This document shows, piece after piece, positions 1 to 5,967 of a stretch of DNA of 7,202 nt; positions within the stretch are counted from its first letter, which is position 1; each line of letters begins with the position of its first letter. A program made the position numbers and the translations under genes. This stretch comes from Anaerolineales bacterium (GTDB taxonomy: Bacteria > Chloroflexota > Anaerolineae > Anaerolineales > UBA4823), in assembly GCA_022865865.1 (NCBI GenBank), contig JALHTN010000488.1, positions 1 through 7,202 on the forward strand. The letters are read 5' to 3'. The notes beneath the pieces were generated by a model, which saw nothing but the letters and a program-made list of their open reading frames with translations, was not told the origin of the DNA and made no database searches.

Positions 1-88
1 CCCAGGAGGCAGTGAAGTGCTGAGCTACCTGATTCAAAACAGCCTGTTTCCGGCTGGCATGGACTACTTTGATGCCTTCGGATCATAA
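1..88 (+). CDS. C-terminal end of an unrecognised protein (partial)
   Basis: An open frame enters from the left edge and stops at TAA 86-88. It gives 28 residues that begin PGGSEVLSYLI and end MDYFDAFGS. The codons look ordinary for a coding region and the frame is open from the first complete codon at position 2. I do not recognise the family from this tail: it has no catalytic motif, is mildly hydrophobic in the middle, and ends in an aromatic and acidic stretch. The gene converges on the SIS gene across a 142-bp gap. That the frame is a real gene end rests on length and codon appearance alone, so confidence is moderate. Confidence 0.5.
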   Translation, partial: PGGSEVLSYLIQNSLFPAGMDYFDAFGS

Positions 89-153
89 ATCAAAATTGAT
101 CGTCATCTTCCATCTGAAGAAATTACCACAAAAAACAATCATGAAAGTATGAA

Positions 154-185
154 CAGCACATCGAATGAGCCACCTTGGCGTGCTG
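154..185. terminator. Weak two-part hairpin between convergent genes
   Basis: CAGCAC (154-159) pairs with GTGCTG (180-185). Inside it, GCCA (169-172) pairs with TGGC (176-179) directly against the outer 3' arm, leaving a nine-base bulge on the 5' side. Read on the minus strand, a run of six T lies about 20 bases beyond the stem, which is further than in a canonical intrinsic terminator; the plus strand has no T run. The position between two convergent gene ends suits termination, but the structure is weak. Confidence 0.25.
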
Positions 186-230
186 AGTGAGGAGAAAGAT
201 TGGTTACGATTCTTGCGAGTTCAGCAATGT

Positions 231-1271
231 TCAATAGGTGAGGGTTACCTTCTTCAAACCTCGGGGTTTGTCTGGATCAATCCCTTTGGCTAAGGCTAAA
301 TGGAGTGCTAATAACTGACCTGGAATAGATCCAACAATTGGGGATAACCACTCAGGCATTTCTTGTGGCAAGTGGATGGTTGTCTCGGAGAATTCCTCCA
401 GCCAAGGGGCGTTGGTCATGAGGGCAAGATCGGAATCTTTCCACCTGACCTCTTTGACAAGGGTTTCCATATCACTGAGTGCTTTTCCCTTAATAGCAAT
501 GGCAAGAACAGGGAATGAGTTTTCTAAGATCGCAATAGGACCATGACGAAAATCCGCTGCTGAATAGGATTGAGCAACCATATAGGAGAGTTCTTTGATT
601 TTGAGAGCAATTTCTTTTGTTGTGCAATAATTATATCCACGACCAATGATCGCGATGTGATTTTTTTTATAAAAACGTTTTGCAATTATCTGAGTGGCGG
701 TTATTTGGGTGAGGGCTTTTTCAAGATAATTTCCGAGCTGGTTTAGCTCAGAAATGCGGTCTTGATCGGCACTCAAATATGCGACAAGCATTGCAATAGC
801 TGTTAATTGACCGGTATAGGTTTTACTCGCGGCGATACTTTTCTCTTCACCTGCATTGACGATTATATTATGATCGGCGATTGATGTTAATGGAGTATCT
901 TCTGAATTGGTGATTGATAGAGTTTGAACCCCCTGGCGGCGAGCTGCTTCAAGGACCGCTCGTACATCTGGTGATTGACCCGATTGCGAAATACCAATTA
1001 CTAGACCATCTTGCATTTCGGGAATCTGCTGATATAAAGTATATAAGGAGGGCATAGCTAAACCAACGGGAATATTGTTGATTGAAGAAATTAAGTACTT
1101 TGCGTAAATAGCAGCATTATCCGAAGTCCCGCGAGCGGCGATCAATACGAATTTTGGGCGTGATTCTGATAACAAATCAGATAATTGTTCAAATTGGGAG
1201 GTTTGTGTCTGGAGAAAATTCCTGATTACCTCAGGTTGTTGGAATATCTCTTTTTCGAAATTTGAAGTCAT
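231..1271 (-). CDS. Double-SIS sugar-phosphate isomerase/deaminase (GlmS isomerase-half-like, AgaS/NagB-II type)
   Basis: This is a 346-residue cytoplasmic protein made of two SIS (phosphosugar-binding) domains. The first, about residues 30-170, has RGTS at 47-50, SQSG at 95-98 and SIAASKT at 145-151. These match the phosphate-binding loops of GlmS. The second, about 195-330, has GRG at 210-212, ALKIKE ending at E227 and FRHGP with H243. By family alignment, E227 and H243 correspond to E. coli GlmS E488 and H504, with the same 16-residue spacing. The tail PRGLKK keeps a lysine at the place of GlmS K603. The N-terminal glutaminase domain (about 240 residues, nucleophile Cys1) is absent, so it cannot draw ammonia from glutamine. 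Likely roles are aldose-ketose isomerisation or deamination of an amino-sugar phosphate such as glucosamine-6-phosphate, as in NagB-II or AgaS proteins; the exact substrate is unknown. The ATG at 1269-1271 is set by GGAGG (1281-1285, minus strand) nine bases upstream. No sugar transporter or kinase gene lies beside it in the window. Confidence 0.9.
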   Translation of the reverse strand: MTSNFEKEIFQQPEVIRNFLQTQTSQFEQLSDLLSESRPKFVLIAARGTSDNAAIYAKYLISSINNIPVGLAMPSLYTLYQQIPEMQDGLVIGISQSGQSPDVRAVLEAARRQGVQTLSITNSEDTPLTSIADHNIIVNAGEEKSIAASKTYTGQLTAIAMLVAYLSADQDRISELNQLGNYLEKALTQITATQIIAKRFYKKNHIAIIGRGYNYCTTKEIALKIKELSYMVAQSYSAADFRHGPIAILENSFPVLAIAIKGKALSDMETLVKEVRWKDSDLALMTNAPWLEEFSETTIHLPQEMPEWLSPIVGSIPGQLLALHLALAKGIDPDKPRGLKKVTLTY

Positions 1272-1355
1272 GAATTAATACCTCCAATGATTCAATTCAA
1301 TCTAGGACTGCACTCGAATAACAAGAGTACTGGCATGTTTAGATGTTGAGATGTA

Positions 1356-1371
1356 ATTATAAGTTAACTTA
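1356..1371 (-). promoter_or_regulatory. Candidate -10 box with overlapping 12-bp palindrome upstream of the SIS gene
   Basis: On the minus strand a perfect TATAAT occupies 1361 down to 1356, about 85 bases before the SIS start codon. A perfect 12-bp palindrome, TAAGTTAACTTA, lies at 1360-1371 and overlaps the start of the -10 box. Bases 17 upstream do not resemble TTGACA, so any promoter here would need an activator or another -10 contact. The overlap suggests a repressor operator, but this is positional inference only; AT-rich palindromes also arise by chance. Confidence 0.35.
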
Positions 1372-1478
1372 AAGATTGGTGCTATGTATTTCGTGTTTAC
1401 ATCGAGTATGTGAATGTGATCAGGCAAAATGACCCCTATCTCACAATGAGTTGATATTTTATCCGAGGTCAATAAGAC

Positions 1479-1487
1479 TGTTATAAT
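1479..1487 (+). promoter_or_regulatory. Extended -10 promoter for a leaderless small gene
   Basis: The plus strand reads TGTTATAAT: a perfect TATAAT (1482-1487) preceded by the TG dinucleotide of an extended -10 element at 1479-1480. The -35 position (1459-1464) is poor, which extended -10 promoters tolerate. The usual distance from the -10 end to +1 puts the transcription start at about 1494, the first base of the GTG codon of the small membrane protein. No Shine-Dalgarno occurs between the box and that codon, so promoter and start codon together imply a leaderless transcript. Confidence 0.5.
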
Positions 1488-1493
1488 GATCTT

Positions 1494-1664
1494 GTGACCA
1501 AATCGATAATATTCTGGATTTCTATTATTTTATGGCTTTGCGCGGTAGTTTTTCAATTCTCGACTCAAGGGAATGAAAGTGCAAATGCTGTAGTGTTGCT
1601 TCTATCGTTCTGGTTATTGTATTGGTGGTGGGCGGTTTACCGGAGACAGCGAGGGCGTTTGTGA
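1494..1664 (+). CDS. Small two-helix membrane protein, probably leaderless
   Basis: The frame encodes 56 residues starting at GTG (MTKSIIFWISI...) and ending YRRQRGRL before TGA. Residues about 5-20 form one hydrophobic helix. Residues about 21-31 (QFSTQGNESAN) form a polar loop. Residues about 32-49 form a second helix with a W-W-W cluster at 45-47. The basic tail RRQRGR predicts a cytoplasmic C-terminus and so a helical hairpin with both ends inside. GTG is the only usable start: an in-frame TAA lies at 1473-1475 and no other in-frame start precedes the first helix. There is no Shine-Dalgarno, but an extended -10 box ends seven bases before the GTG. A strong hairpin at 1772-1796 closes the unit. 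An opposite-strand frame covers the same bases, but it has no domain and no supporting signals. I do not recognise a family, and the function is unknown. Confidence 0.6.
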   Translation: MTKSIIFWISIILWLCAVVFQFSTQGNESANAVVLLLSFWLLYWWWAVYRRQRGRL

Positions 1665-1748
1665 ATGAAACTCCCTTGGCGATTATCCCCGGGGAAGTCT
1701 TCGTGTAGCGAAGACACCGAACAGAACAATCAGTTTTCAGGAAATTAA
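1665..1748 (+). CDS. Possible 27-residue peptide abutting the small membrane protein gene
   Basis: The stop of the upstream small gene and this ATG are directly adjacent (TGAATG at 1662-1667), which would allow termination-reinitiation. The frame starts MKLPWRLSPGK, is polar towards its end and stops at TAA 1746-1748, shortly before the hairpin at 1772. Much of it lies over a palindromic element (1687-1715), so its residues may simply reflect that DNA structure. It has no Shine-Dalgarno of its own and no recognisable motif. It could be a coupled small protein or chance; I lean towards chance. Confidence 0.2.
   Translation: MKLPWRLSPGKSSCSEDTEQNNQFSGN
1687..1715. repeat. Compact palindromic element (CCCCGGGG plus a 7-bp hairpin)
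   Basis: An 8-bp perfect palindrome CCCCGGGG (1687-1694) is followed two bases later by a perfect hairpin: GTCTTCG (1697-1703), loop TGTAG, and CGAAGAC (1709-1715). No T run follows, so it is not an intrinsic terminator. It sits directly after the small membrane protein gene and is more GC-rich than the surrounding bases. The arrangement resembles interspersed REP-like palindromes that settle at gene ends, but only one copy is seen in this window, so repeat status is inferred. Confidence 0.4.
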
Positions 1749-1771
1749 CCAAGTCACCCAATTAATTTAGG

Positions 1772-1805
1772 AGCGAGCGATCTCTATTCGCTCGCTTATT
1801 TGTTT
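1772..1805. terminator. Intrinsic terminator, probably shared by convergent genes
   Basis: AGCGAGCGA (1772-1780) pairs perfectly with TCGCTCGCT (1788-1796) around a seven-base loop. On the plus strand TATTTGTTT follows (1797-1805), a usable U-rich tail for the small membrane protein unit. On the minus strand the stem lies about 45 bases beyond the cyclase stop codon and is followed by an AT-rich stretch with shorter T runs, so it may also stop cyclase transcription, less efficiently. Its placement between two convergent ends supports the reality of the small plus-strand gene. Confidence 0.8.
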
Positions 1806-1842
1806 ACCACTTTTCTTTGAAAGAGTTGGCCTATTGGGTAGT

Positions 1843-4800
1843 CTACCGGATTTCACCGGACATGATCCTCGCGATTTCAGGTAATCTTTGAAACTTACCC
1901 AGCAATCTGAGATCCGAAATGTGATCAGCGATATAAGTAATTGTTTCTTTGGCTAGTTGTTGGTATTTTATAGCTTTTTCAAGATTTCCCTGCTGTTGCT
2001 CGATTTCCGCCAAACCAGCCAGTATTTTCCAATACTCCCGGCGTTCTCCCAAATTCTCAGATTCTGATTTGGCTTCAAGTAAGGCATGTAAGGCTTCCGA
2101 AATCTGATTGTTGAGCATCAATGCTTGCCCTTTAATCCTTAATGCTTCAGGCAGCAAGCTGCGCACATTTCTGTTTCGCGGTTGGTTGATCAGTATATCC
2201 ATTTCATCTCCCGCTTGAGTAAATTTTCCTTGAGCCAGGGCGATATCTGCAGCGGCAAATGAGACTTGCTTTAGATAGATGATAAGGAATTCTTCGGGAT
2301 CATAATGTTGGAAACTGACATCAAGCAGCGATTTTGCTCGCTTGAAATCTCCAAATCGGTTAAAAACCCGGGCTGCGGCTGCATAAGGCCAGGTACGAAA
2401 ATAAACCGGGTATGAATCCGATTGCGCGATTGTTAAAGCGTTCTCAGCCATTCCTTCGGCGCTTGCCTGGTCTCCTAAATAGGCATAAATTAATGCCAGT
2501 TGAGACCGAGATCCGGCAGCAAGCATTTCTATACCAATGCGATCAGCGATTTCAACCACTTCTGAGATCATCTCGATACCCGTACTGAAATTACCGTAAT
2601 CAATAGAGATATAGCCAGTGCCAGTCAATCCCCAGGAGCGCAGCCACATGTTATCGATGGAGGCAGCGAGTTCCGTCATTTCCTGGTAGCTTTCGTATGA
2701 GCGCTGGTAATTTCCAAGGGTCAGATGAGTCTCTGCAGTACTGAGGATATTGTCTCCCAACATCGGTAGGTTGCCCATTTTCTGGAACAAGATATGGGCT
2801 TCAGCAGCAGCGATTTGTGCCTGGTCGAAATCTCCTTGACCGAGATAAGCTCGAGCAAGGTCATTCAGTGAATAAGCCAGCTGATCTTCAAGGTTCAATT
2901 GGCGGGAAATTGCTATGGAACGTTCGGCAAAATCAATTGCTGCTGAAGAATCTCGTGCCATGACATTCAAAATGGCCAGGCTCCAATATATTTTTGCTTC
3001 GGATGCCTGGTCGTCCAGCTGAGATGCTAAGACGAGCACTCGCTCTGCAATCTGGTTTGCTACCACTAAGTCAAATTGGGGACCAGGGATTGAGTGCAGT
3101 GTGAGAGATGCTATCTGGGAGGCAAGTTCAATTGAAGAATTGTTGGTTTCAGCTGCATAATTCAGCATCTCAGAATAGTTCGCCATAGCCAGATCAAACT
3201 GCTGATTTAATTCCAGCGCTCTCCCTTTGCGAAGAAAGAGATGCTCTACTAGTTTTTCTCGATCCTCTCCTTCTATTAGTGGTTGATCGGGATCAAAATC
3301 AAGCAAAATTCCAAGCGCCTTTGAGTAATGATCGCTTGCTTCTCCTGCTGCGAAGAGGCGGAAAGCATCATCACCTGCAAGGCGGAAATAGTGTAAGGCA
3401 TGGAGCGGATCATCACCTAACTGATAATGGTGTGCCAATATCGGAGCATATTCGCTCGCCCGGTCTGGATAAAGTTCTTCTATTGCCTGAGCCACCCGCA
3501 GGTGAAACTGCTTTTTCTCGCGGATTAATAATGTCCCATAGGCAACTTCTTGGACCAATACATGTTTGAAACTATATTCGAGTTCTGGAAGTCGAGCTGC
3601 TTCCTGGATCAGCTGGTGACGCTGCAGGCTCACCAGCTGGACATCGAGCCCTTGAGTGGTGTCCACCAGCTTTGCTAAAACCTGGTAGTAAAAAGTGCGT
3701 CCAATGACCGCTGCTACTTGCAAGATCCAGCGAGAATCCTCATGCAAACTATCAATACGGGCGAGCAGTAAACTCTGCAAATTGTCCGGGATTTCCATCT
3801 CATCAGATAATTTATCTATCATCCAATGGGGGCCATTCTCGCTGGGGATAATTAATCCATGGTCAATTAAGGAGCGGACAACCTCTTCGACAAAATAAGG
3901 ATTTCCATCGGCTTTCTCGAGGATGCGCGCCCGCATGGCAGCGGGGAAATCTGAGATGTCCAATAAACGATCAACCAACTTTCCGCTGTCATCGGGGGTC
4001 AATGGACGCAAATCGATTTGGATATATCGATGAGGGAATTGCGATGCGGCATATTCCCGTGATTTCCAGCCAGTGGATTCCAATTCTGGTCGGGAAGCGC
4101 TAATTATTAAAATGGGAGATCGATCGACTAATGCGTATAACCGCTCAAGTAAACCGATTGAGGCTGGATCCGACCAATGCAGATCGTCGCATACCAGGAC
4201 AACAGGTTTTTGAGCTGTTTGTTGCTCCCAAAAAGCAGAAAAAGACGTGTACAGCAGCCCGCGGAAGGCTTCTCCTTCCAGAACAGGCAGTGAAGAGTTG
4301 GCATCGAGGCCAAAAAGTGATTGAATCACCTGTAAAAATTGATCCGAATCTGATATATGCGAATCCAAAACAAATTCCTTGATCTTTTGGTACAGAATCT
4401 CCTGGCTGTCATCAATCTCAACTTTCATAAGGTCGCGGAATAAACGCTTGAAGGAGGCGTAAGGCTGCCCGGTGTCGTAAGACAAATTAGAGATTTCATA
4501 CCAGCTAACCGCTGCATCCGGCAAGACTTGAGACTTAATTTCGCTGATTAAGCGGCTTTTTCCCAGTCCGGCTTCACCGGTAATGTAAACAATTGCCCCC
4601 AGGCCGCGCTGGAGATCCTCTATCGAGCCCTGAATTTTCCGGAATTCTGCATCTCGTCCGATCAGAGGGCTAATTTGACTATCAATCCTCTGCAGCCGCC
4701 CAACATTTGAGCGGGGTTCGATGACATTAAAGGCCTGTATTGGCTCGTTTTTGCCTTTGATTTCAAATGCACCCAGATCTTCAGAAATGAAATAAGGGGC

Positions 4801-5532
4801 AGCAAGTTTTTGGGTTTCAGCGGTGATTTGAACTGCGCCTGGTTGAGCAGTCTGCTCCATGCGGGCAGCCAGATTGATCGCATCACCCATAGCGGTATAT
4901 TCCATGCGCAAGTCAGATCCTACAGTACCAACCACAACTAATCCCGTGTTGATTCCCACGCGGGCGGCAAGACGTAGACCGCGTTCTTGGAAGAGCTGTT
5001 CGCTAAACGCATTAATTGACTTTGTAATATCTAAACCTGCCAGGATGGCACGCTGGGGATCGTCTTCGTGAGCGATTGGCGCTCCGAAGAAAGCCAGGAT
5101 GGAATCTCCCATCAACCGAGCTACAAAACCTTCATATCGATATACTGGGGCAATCATCTGCTCAAATACACCGTTCATGATTTCAGCCCAATCTTCAGGG
5201 TCCATATTTTGGGAAGCGCTTGTAGATCCCTGGACATCGCAAAAAAGGATTGTAACTACCCGGCGTTCCCCAACCATAGCCTTTCCTTGGGTTGCAGCTG
5301 CTAATTTATCTGCCAAGCCAGGTGGTATCAGCCGTTCAAGTAAGGAAATTGGCTCACTTTGAGAGCTAGCTGGTTTTTTGTCAGCCAGAGAATTTCCACA
5401 ACTATTGCAAAAGTTTGCGCCTGGGGGATTGAGGTGGTTGCAGTTGGAGCAGGTTTGGGCTAAAACGGTGCCGCAATTTGAACAGAATTTTGCTGATTGT
5501 GGGTTGTTAGCCTGGCAATTAGGACAGTTCAT
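1843..5532 (-). CDS. Zinc-ribbon / class III nucleotide cyclase / AAA ATPase / TPR signalling protein
   Basis: This is a 1229-residue protein, predicted soluble. Residues 3-45 form a double zinc ribbon with four CxxC pairs (C3/C6, C17/C20, C28/C31, C42/C45). Residues about 88-275 are a class III adenylate/guanylate cyclase domain. It keeps metal-binding aspartates D99 (FCD) and D143 (MGD) and the transition-state pair N220 and R224 (NLAAR). The base-recognition Lys is replaced by R139 and the partner Asp by T213; the Thr is typical of class IIIb enzymes. An ATPase domain follows, with IGR at 291-293, Walker A GEAGLGKS at 319-326 and Walker B VVLVCDD ending at D449-D450. From about 695 to 1200 are TPR-like helical repeats. 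The order cyclase-ATPase-TPR is also that of soluble adenylyl cyclase ADCY10. It probably makes cAMP or another cyclic nucleotide under control of its ATPase and TPR parts, but substrate is not proven. The start is secure: an in-frame TAA lies two codons upstream and the first zinc ligand is residue 3. No Shine-Dalgarno precedes it. Confidence 0.93.
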   Translation of the reverse strand: MNCPNCQANNPQSAKFCSNCGTVLAQTCSNCNHLNPPGANFCNSCGNSLADKKPASSQSEPISLLERLIPPGLADKLAAATQGKAMVGERRVVTILFCDVQGSTSASQNMDPEDWAEIMNGVFEQMIAPVYRYEGFVARLMGDSILAFFGAPIAHEDDPQRAILAGLDITKSINAFSEQLFQERGLRLAARVGINTGLVVVGTVGSDLRMEYTAMGDAINLAARMEQTAQPGAVQITAETQKLAAPYFISEDLGAFEIKGKNEPIQAFNVIEPRSNVGRLQRIDSQISPLIGRDAEFRKIQGSIEDLQRGLGAIVYITGEAGLGKSRLISEIKSQVLPDAAVSWYEISNLSYDTGQPYASFKRLFRDLMKVEIDDSQEILYQKIKEFVLDSHISDSDQFLQVIQSLFGLDANSSLPVLEGEAFRGLLYTSFSAFWEQQTAQKPVVLVCDDLHWSDPASIGLLERLYALVDRSPILIISASRPELESTGWKSREYAASQFPHRYIQIDLRPLTPDDSGKLVDRLLDISDFPAAMRARILEKADGNPYFVEEVVRSLIDHGLIIPSENGPHWMIDKLSDEMEIPDNLQSLLLARIDSLHEDSRWILQVAAVIGRTFYYQVLAKLVDTTQGLDVQLVSLQRHQLIQEAARLPELEYSFKHVLVQEVAYGTLLIREKKQFHLRVAQAIEELYPDRASEYAPILAHHYQLGDDPLHALHYFRLAGDDAFRLFAAGEASDHYSKALGILLDFDPDQPLIEGEDREKLVEHLFLRKGRALELNQQFDLAMANYSEMLNYAAETNNSSIELASQIASLTLHSIPGPQFDLVVANQIAERVLVLASQLDDQASEAKIYWSLAILNVMARDSSAAIDFAERSIAISRQLNLEDQLAYSLNDLARAYLGQGDFDQAQIAAAEAHILFQKMGNLPMLGDNILSTAETHLTLGNYQRSYESYQEMTELAASIDNMWLRSWGLTGTGYISIDYGNFSTGIEMISEVVEIADRIGIEMLAAGSRSQLALIYAYLGDQASAEGMAENALTIAQSDSYPVYFRTWPYAAAARVFNRFGDFKRAKSLLDVSFQHYDPEEFLIIYLKQVSFAAADIALAQGKFTQAGDEMDILINQPRNRNVRSLLPEALRIKGQALMLNNQISEALHALLEAKSESENLGERREYWKILAGLAEIEQQQGNLEKAIKYQQLAKETITYIADHISDLRLLGKFQRLPEIARIMSGEIR

Positions 5533-5576
5533 GGATTATTTAGTGTTTATTGAATGTACGAAAAAGCCTTGGTCAC

Positions 5577-5605
5577 TTTCGATCTCGATGATCGAAATAT
5601 CGAAA
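5577..5605. promoter_or_regulatory. Three-copy TTTCGAT repeat cluster in the cyclase leader
   Basis: TTTCGATC (5577-5584) and GATCGAAA (5590-5597) form a perfect 8-bp inverted repeat around a five-base loop, TCGAT. A further direct copy, ATCGAAA, follows at 5599-5605, eight bases after the copy at 5591. The cluster lies 45-73 bases before the cyclase start codon and about 110-135 bases inside the transcript predicted from the promoter at 5720-5748. Two same-strand copies plus one inverted copy look like binding sites for a dimeric regulator; the inverted pair could also fold in RNA. No regulator gene is visible, so the role is inferred. Confidence 0.4.
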
Positions 5606-5719
5606 ATAGAAATCTATCATCTTATCAAGGATATCACGTTCAGACCTGGATTCCCCGCGGAAAGCAGCAGCTGTATAATTGTAGTATATGGACAAAATTT
5701 GTGGGTAATTCAAGATAGG

Positions 5720-5748
5720 ATTTTAGCCGACAGTCATTGTTTAGTCAA
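5720..5748 (-). promoter_or_regulatory. Sigma70-type promoter for the cyclase gene
   Basis: On the minus strand TTGACT (5748-5743) is followed by exactly 17 bases and then TAAAAT (5725-5720), five of six matches at each hexamer with ideal spacing. The predicted start is near 5713, giving a leader of about 180 bases before the cyclase ATG. The bases around the -35 box (TTGTT and AACAA flanking five bases) form an imperfect palindrome that could be an operator. This is the best promoter match I found in the window. Confidence 0.6.
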
Positions 5749-5967
5749 CAAATGATCTCTAGATTTTGCGGGTCAGAAACAAGACATTGATTTAATATAA
5801 TTAATGAGCATGTGAAATGATCAATAGGGACCAGTAGTTTCTGATTTATTTCAAATTAAGTGGCCGATGCGTGACATAAAATATATTCTCCGAATGGTTC
5901 AGGATACTAATAGTAAGAGATTCATCCCTGACCCAATTTAATAATCGAATGTTATGGAGGAACAAGA

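Larger units (their letters stand above)
5533..5967. other. Divergent spacer between the cyclase and VOC genes
   Basis: This 435-bp stretch holds no gene I can support. From the cyclase side it contains a TTTCGAT repeat cluster (5577-5605) and a minus-strand promoter (5720-5748). Towards the VOC gene, a perfect plus-strand TATAAT lies at 5796-5801 and TAAAAT at 5877-5882, but neither has a good -35 hexamer at 16-18 bases, so the VOC promoter is unresolved. GGAGG at 5956-5960 is the VOC ribosome-binding site. A plus-strand frame running out of the cyclase start region to 5755 has no motif and no ribosome-binding site. Confidence 0.6.

Noticed and set aside
167..294. 42-codon plus-strand frame starting ATG near 167 and overlapping the end of the SIS gene
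   Set aside because: Most of it is antisense to the well-supported SIS C-terminus, with no SD and no motif.
1409..1424. CRP-like site (TGTGA, six bases, TCAGG) in the SIS/small-gene spacer
   Set aside because: Only one half-site is perfect. It is tempting because a cyclase gene is nearby, but one degenerate match does not support cAMP control.
1525..1761. 78-residue minus-strand frame over the small membrane protein
   Set aside because: It has no recognisable domain, no ribosome-binding site and mixed composition. It lies antisense to a frame that has a promoter, two helices and a terminator, so it is read as a shadow.
5603..5620. Possible short upstream frame in the cyclase leader starting ATG at 5620 (-)
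   Set aside because: About 15 codons with no Shine-Dalgarno, overlying the TTTCGAT repeats, whose pattern explains its residues; nothing shows it is translated.
5378..5755. 125-residue plus-strand frame starting inside the cyclase zinc ribbon and running into the spacer
   Set aside because: Its first half is antisense to the CxxC-rich cyclase N-terminus and the rest has no motif or SD, including from the inner ATG at 5531.
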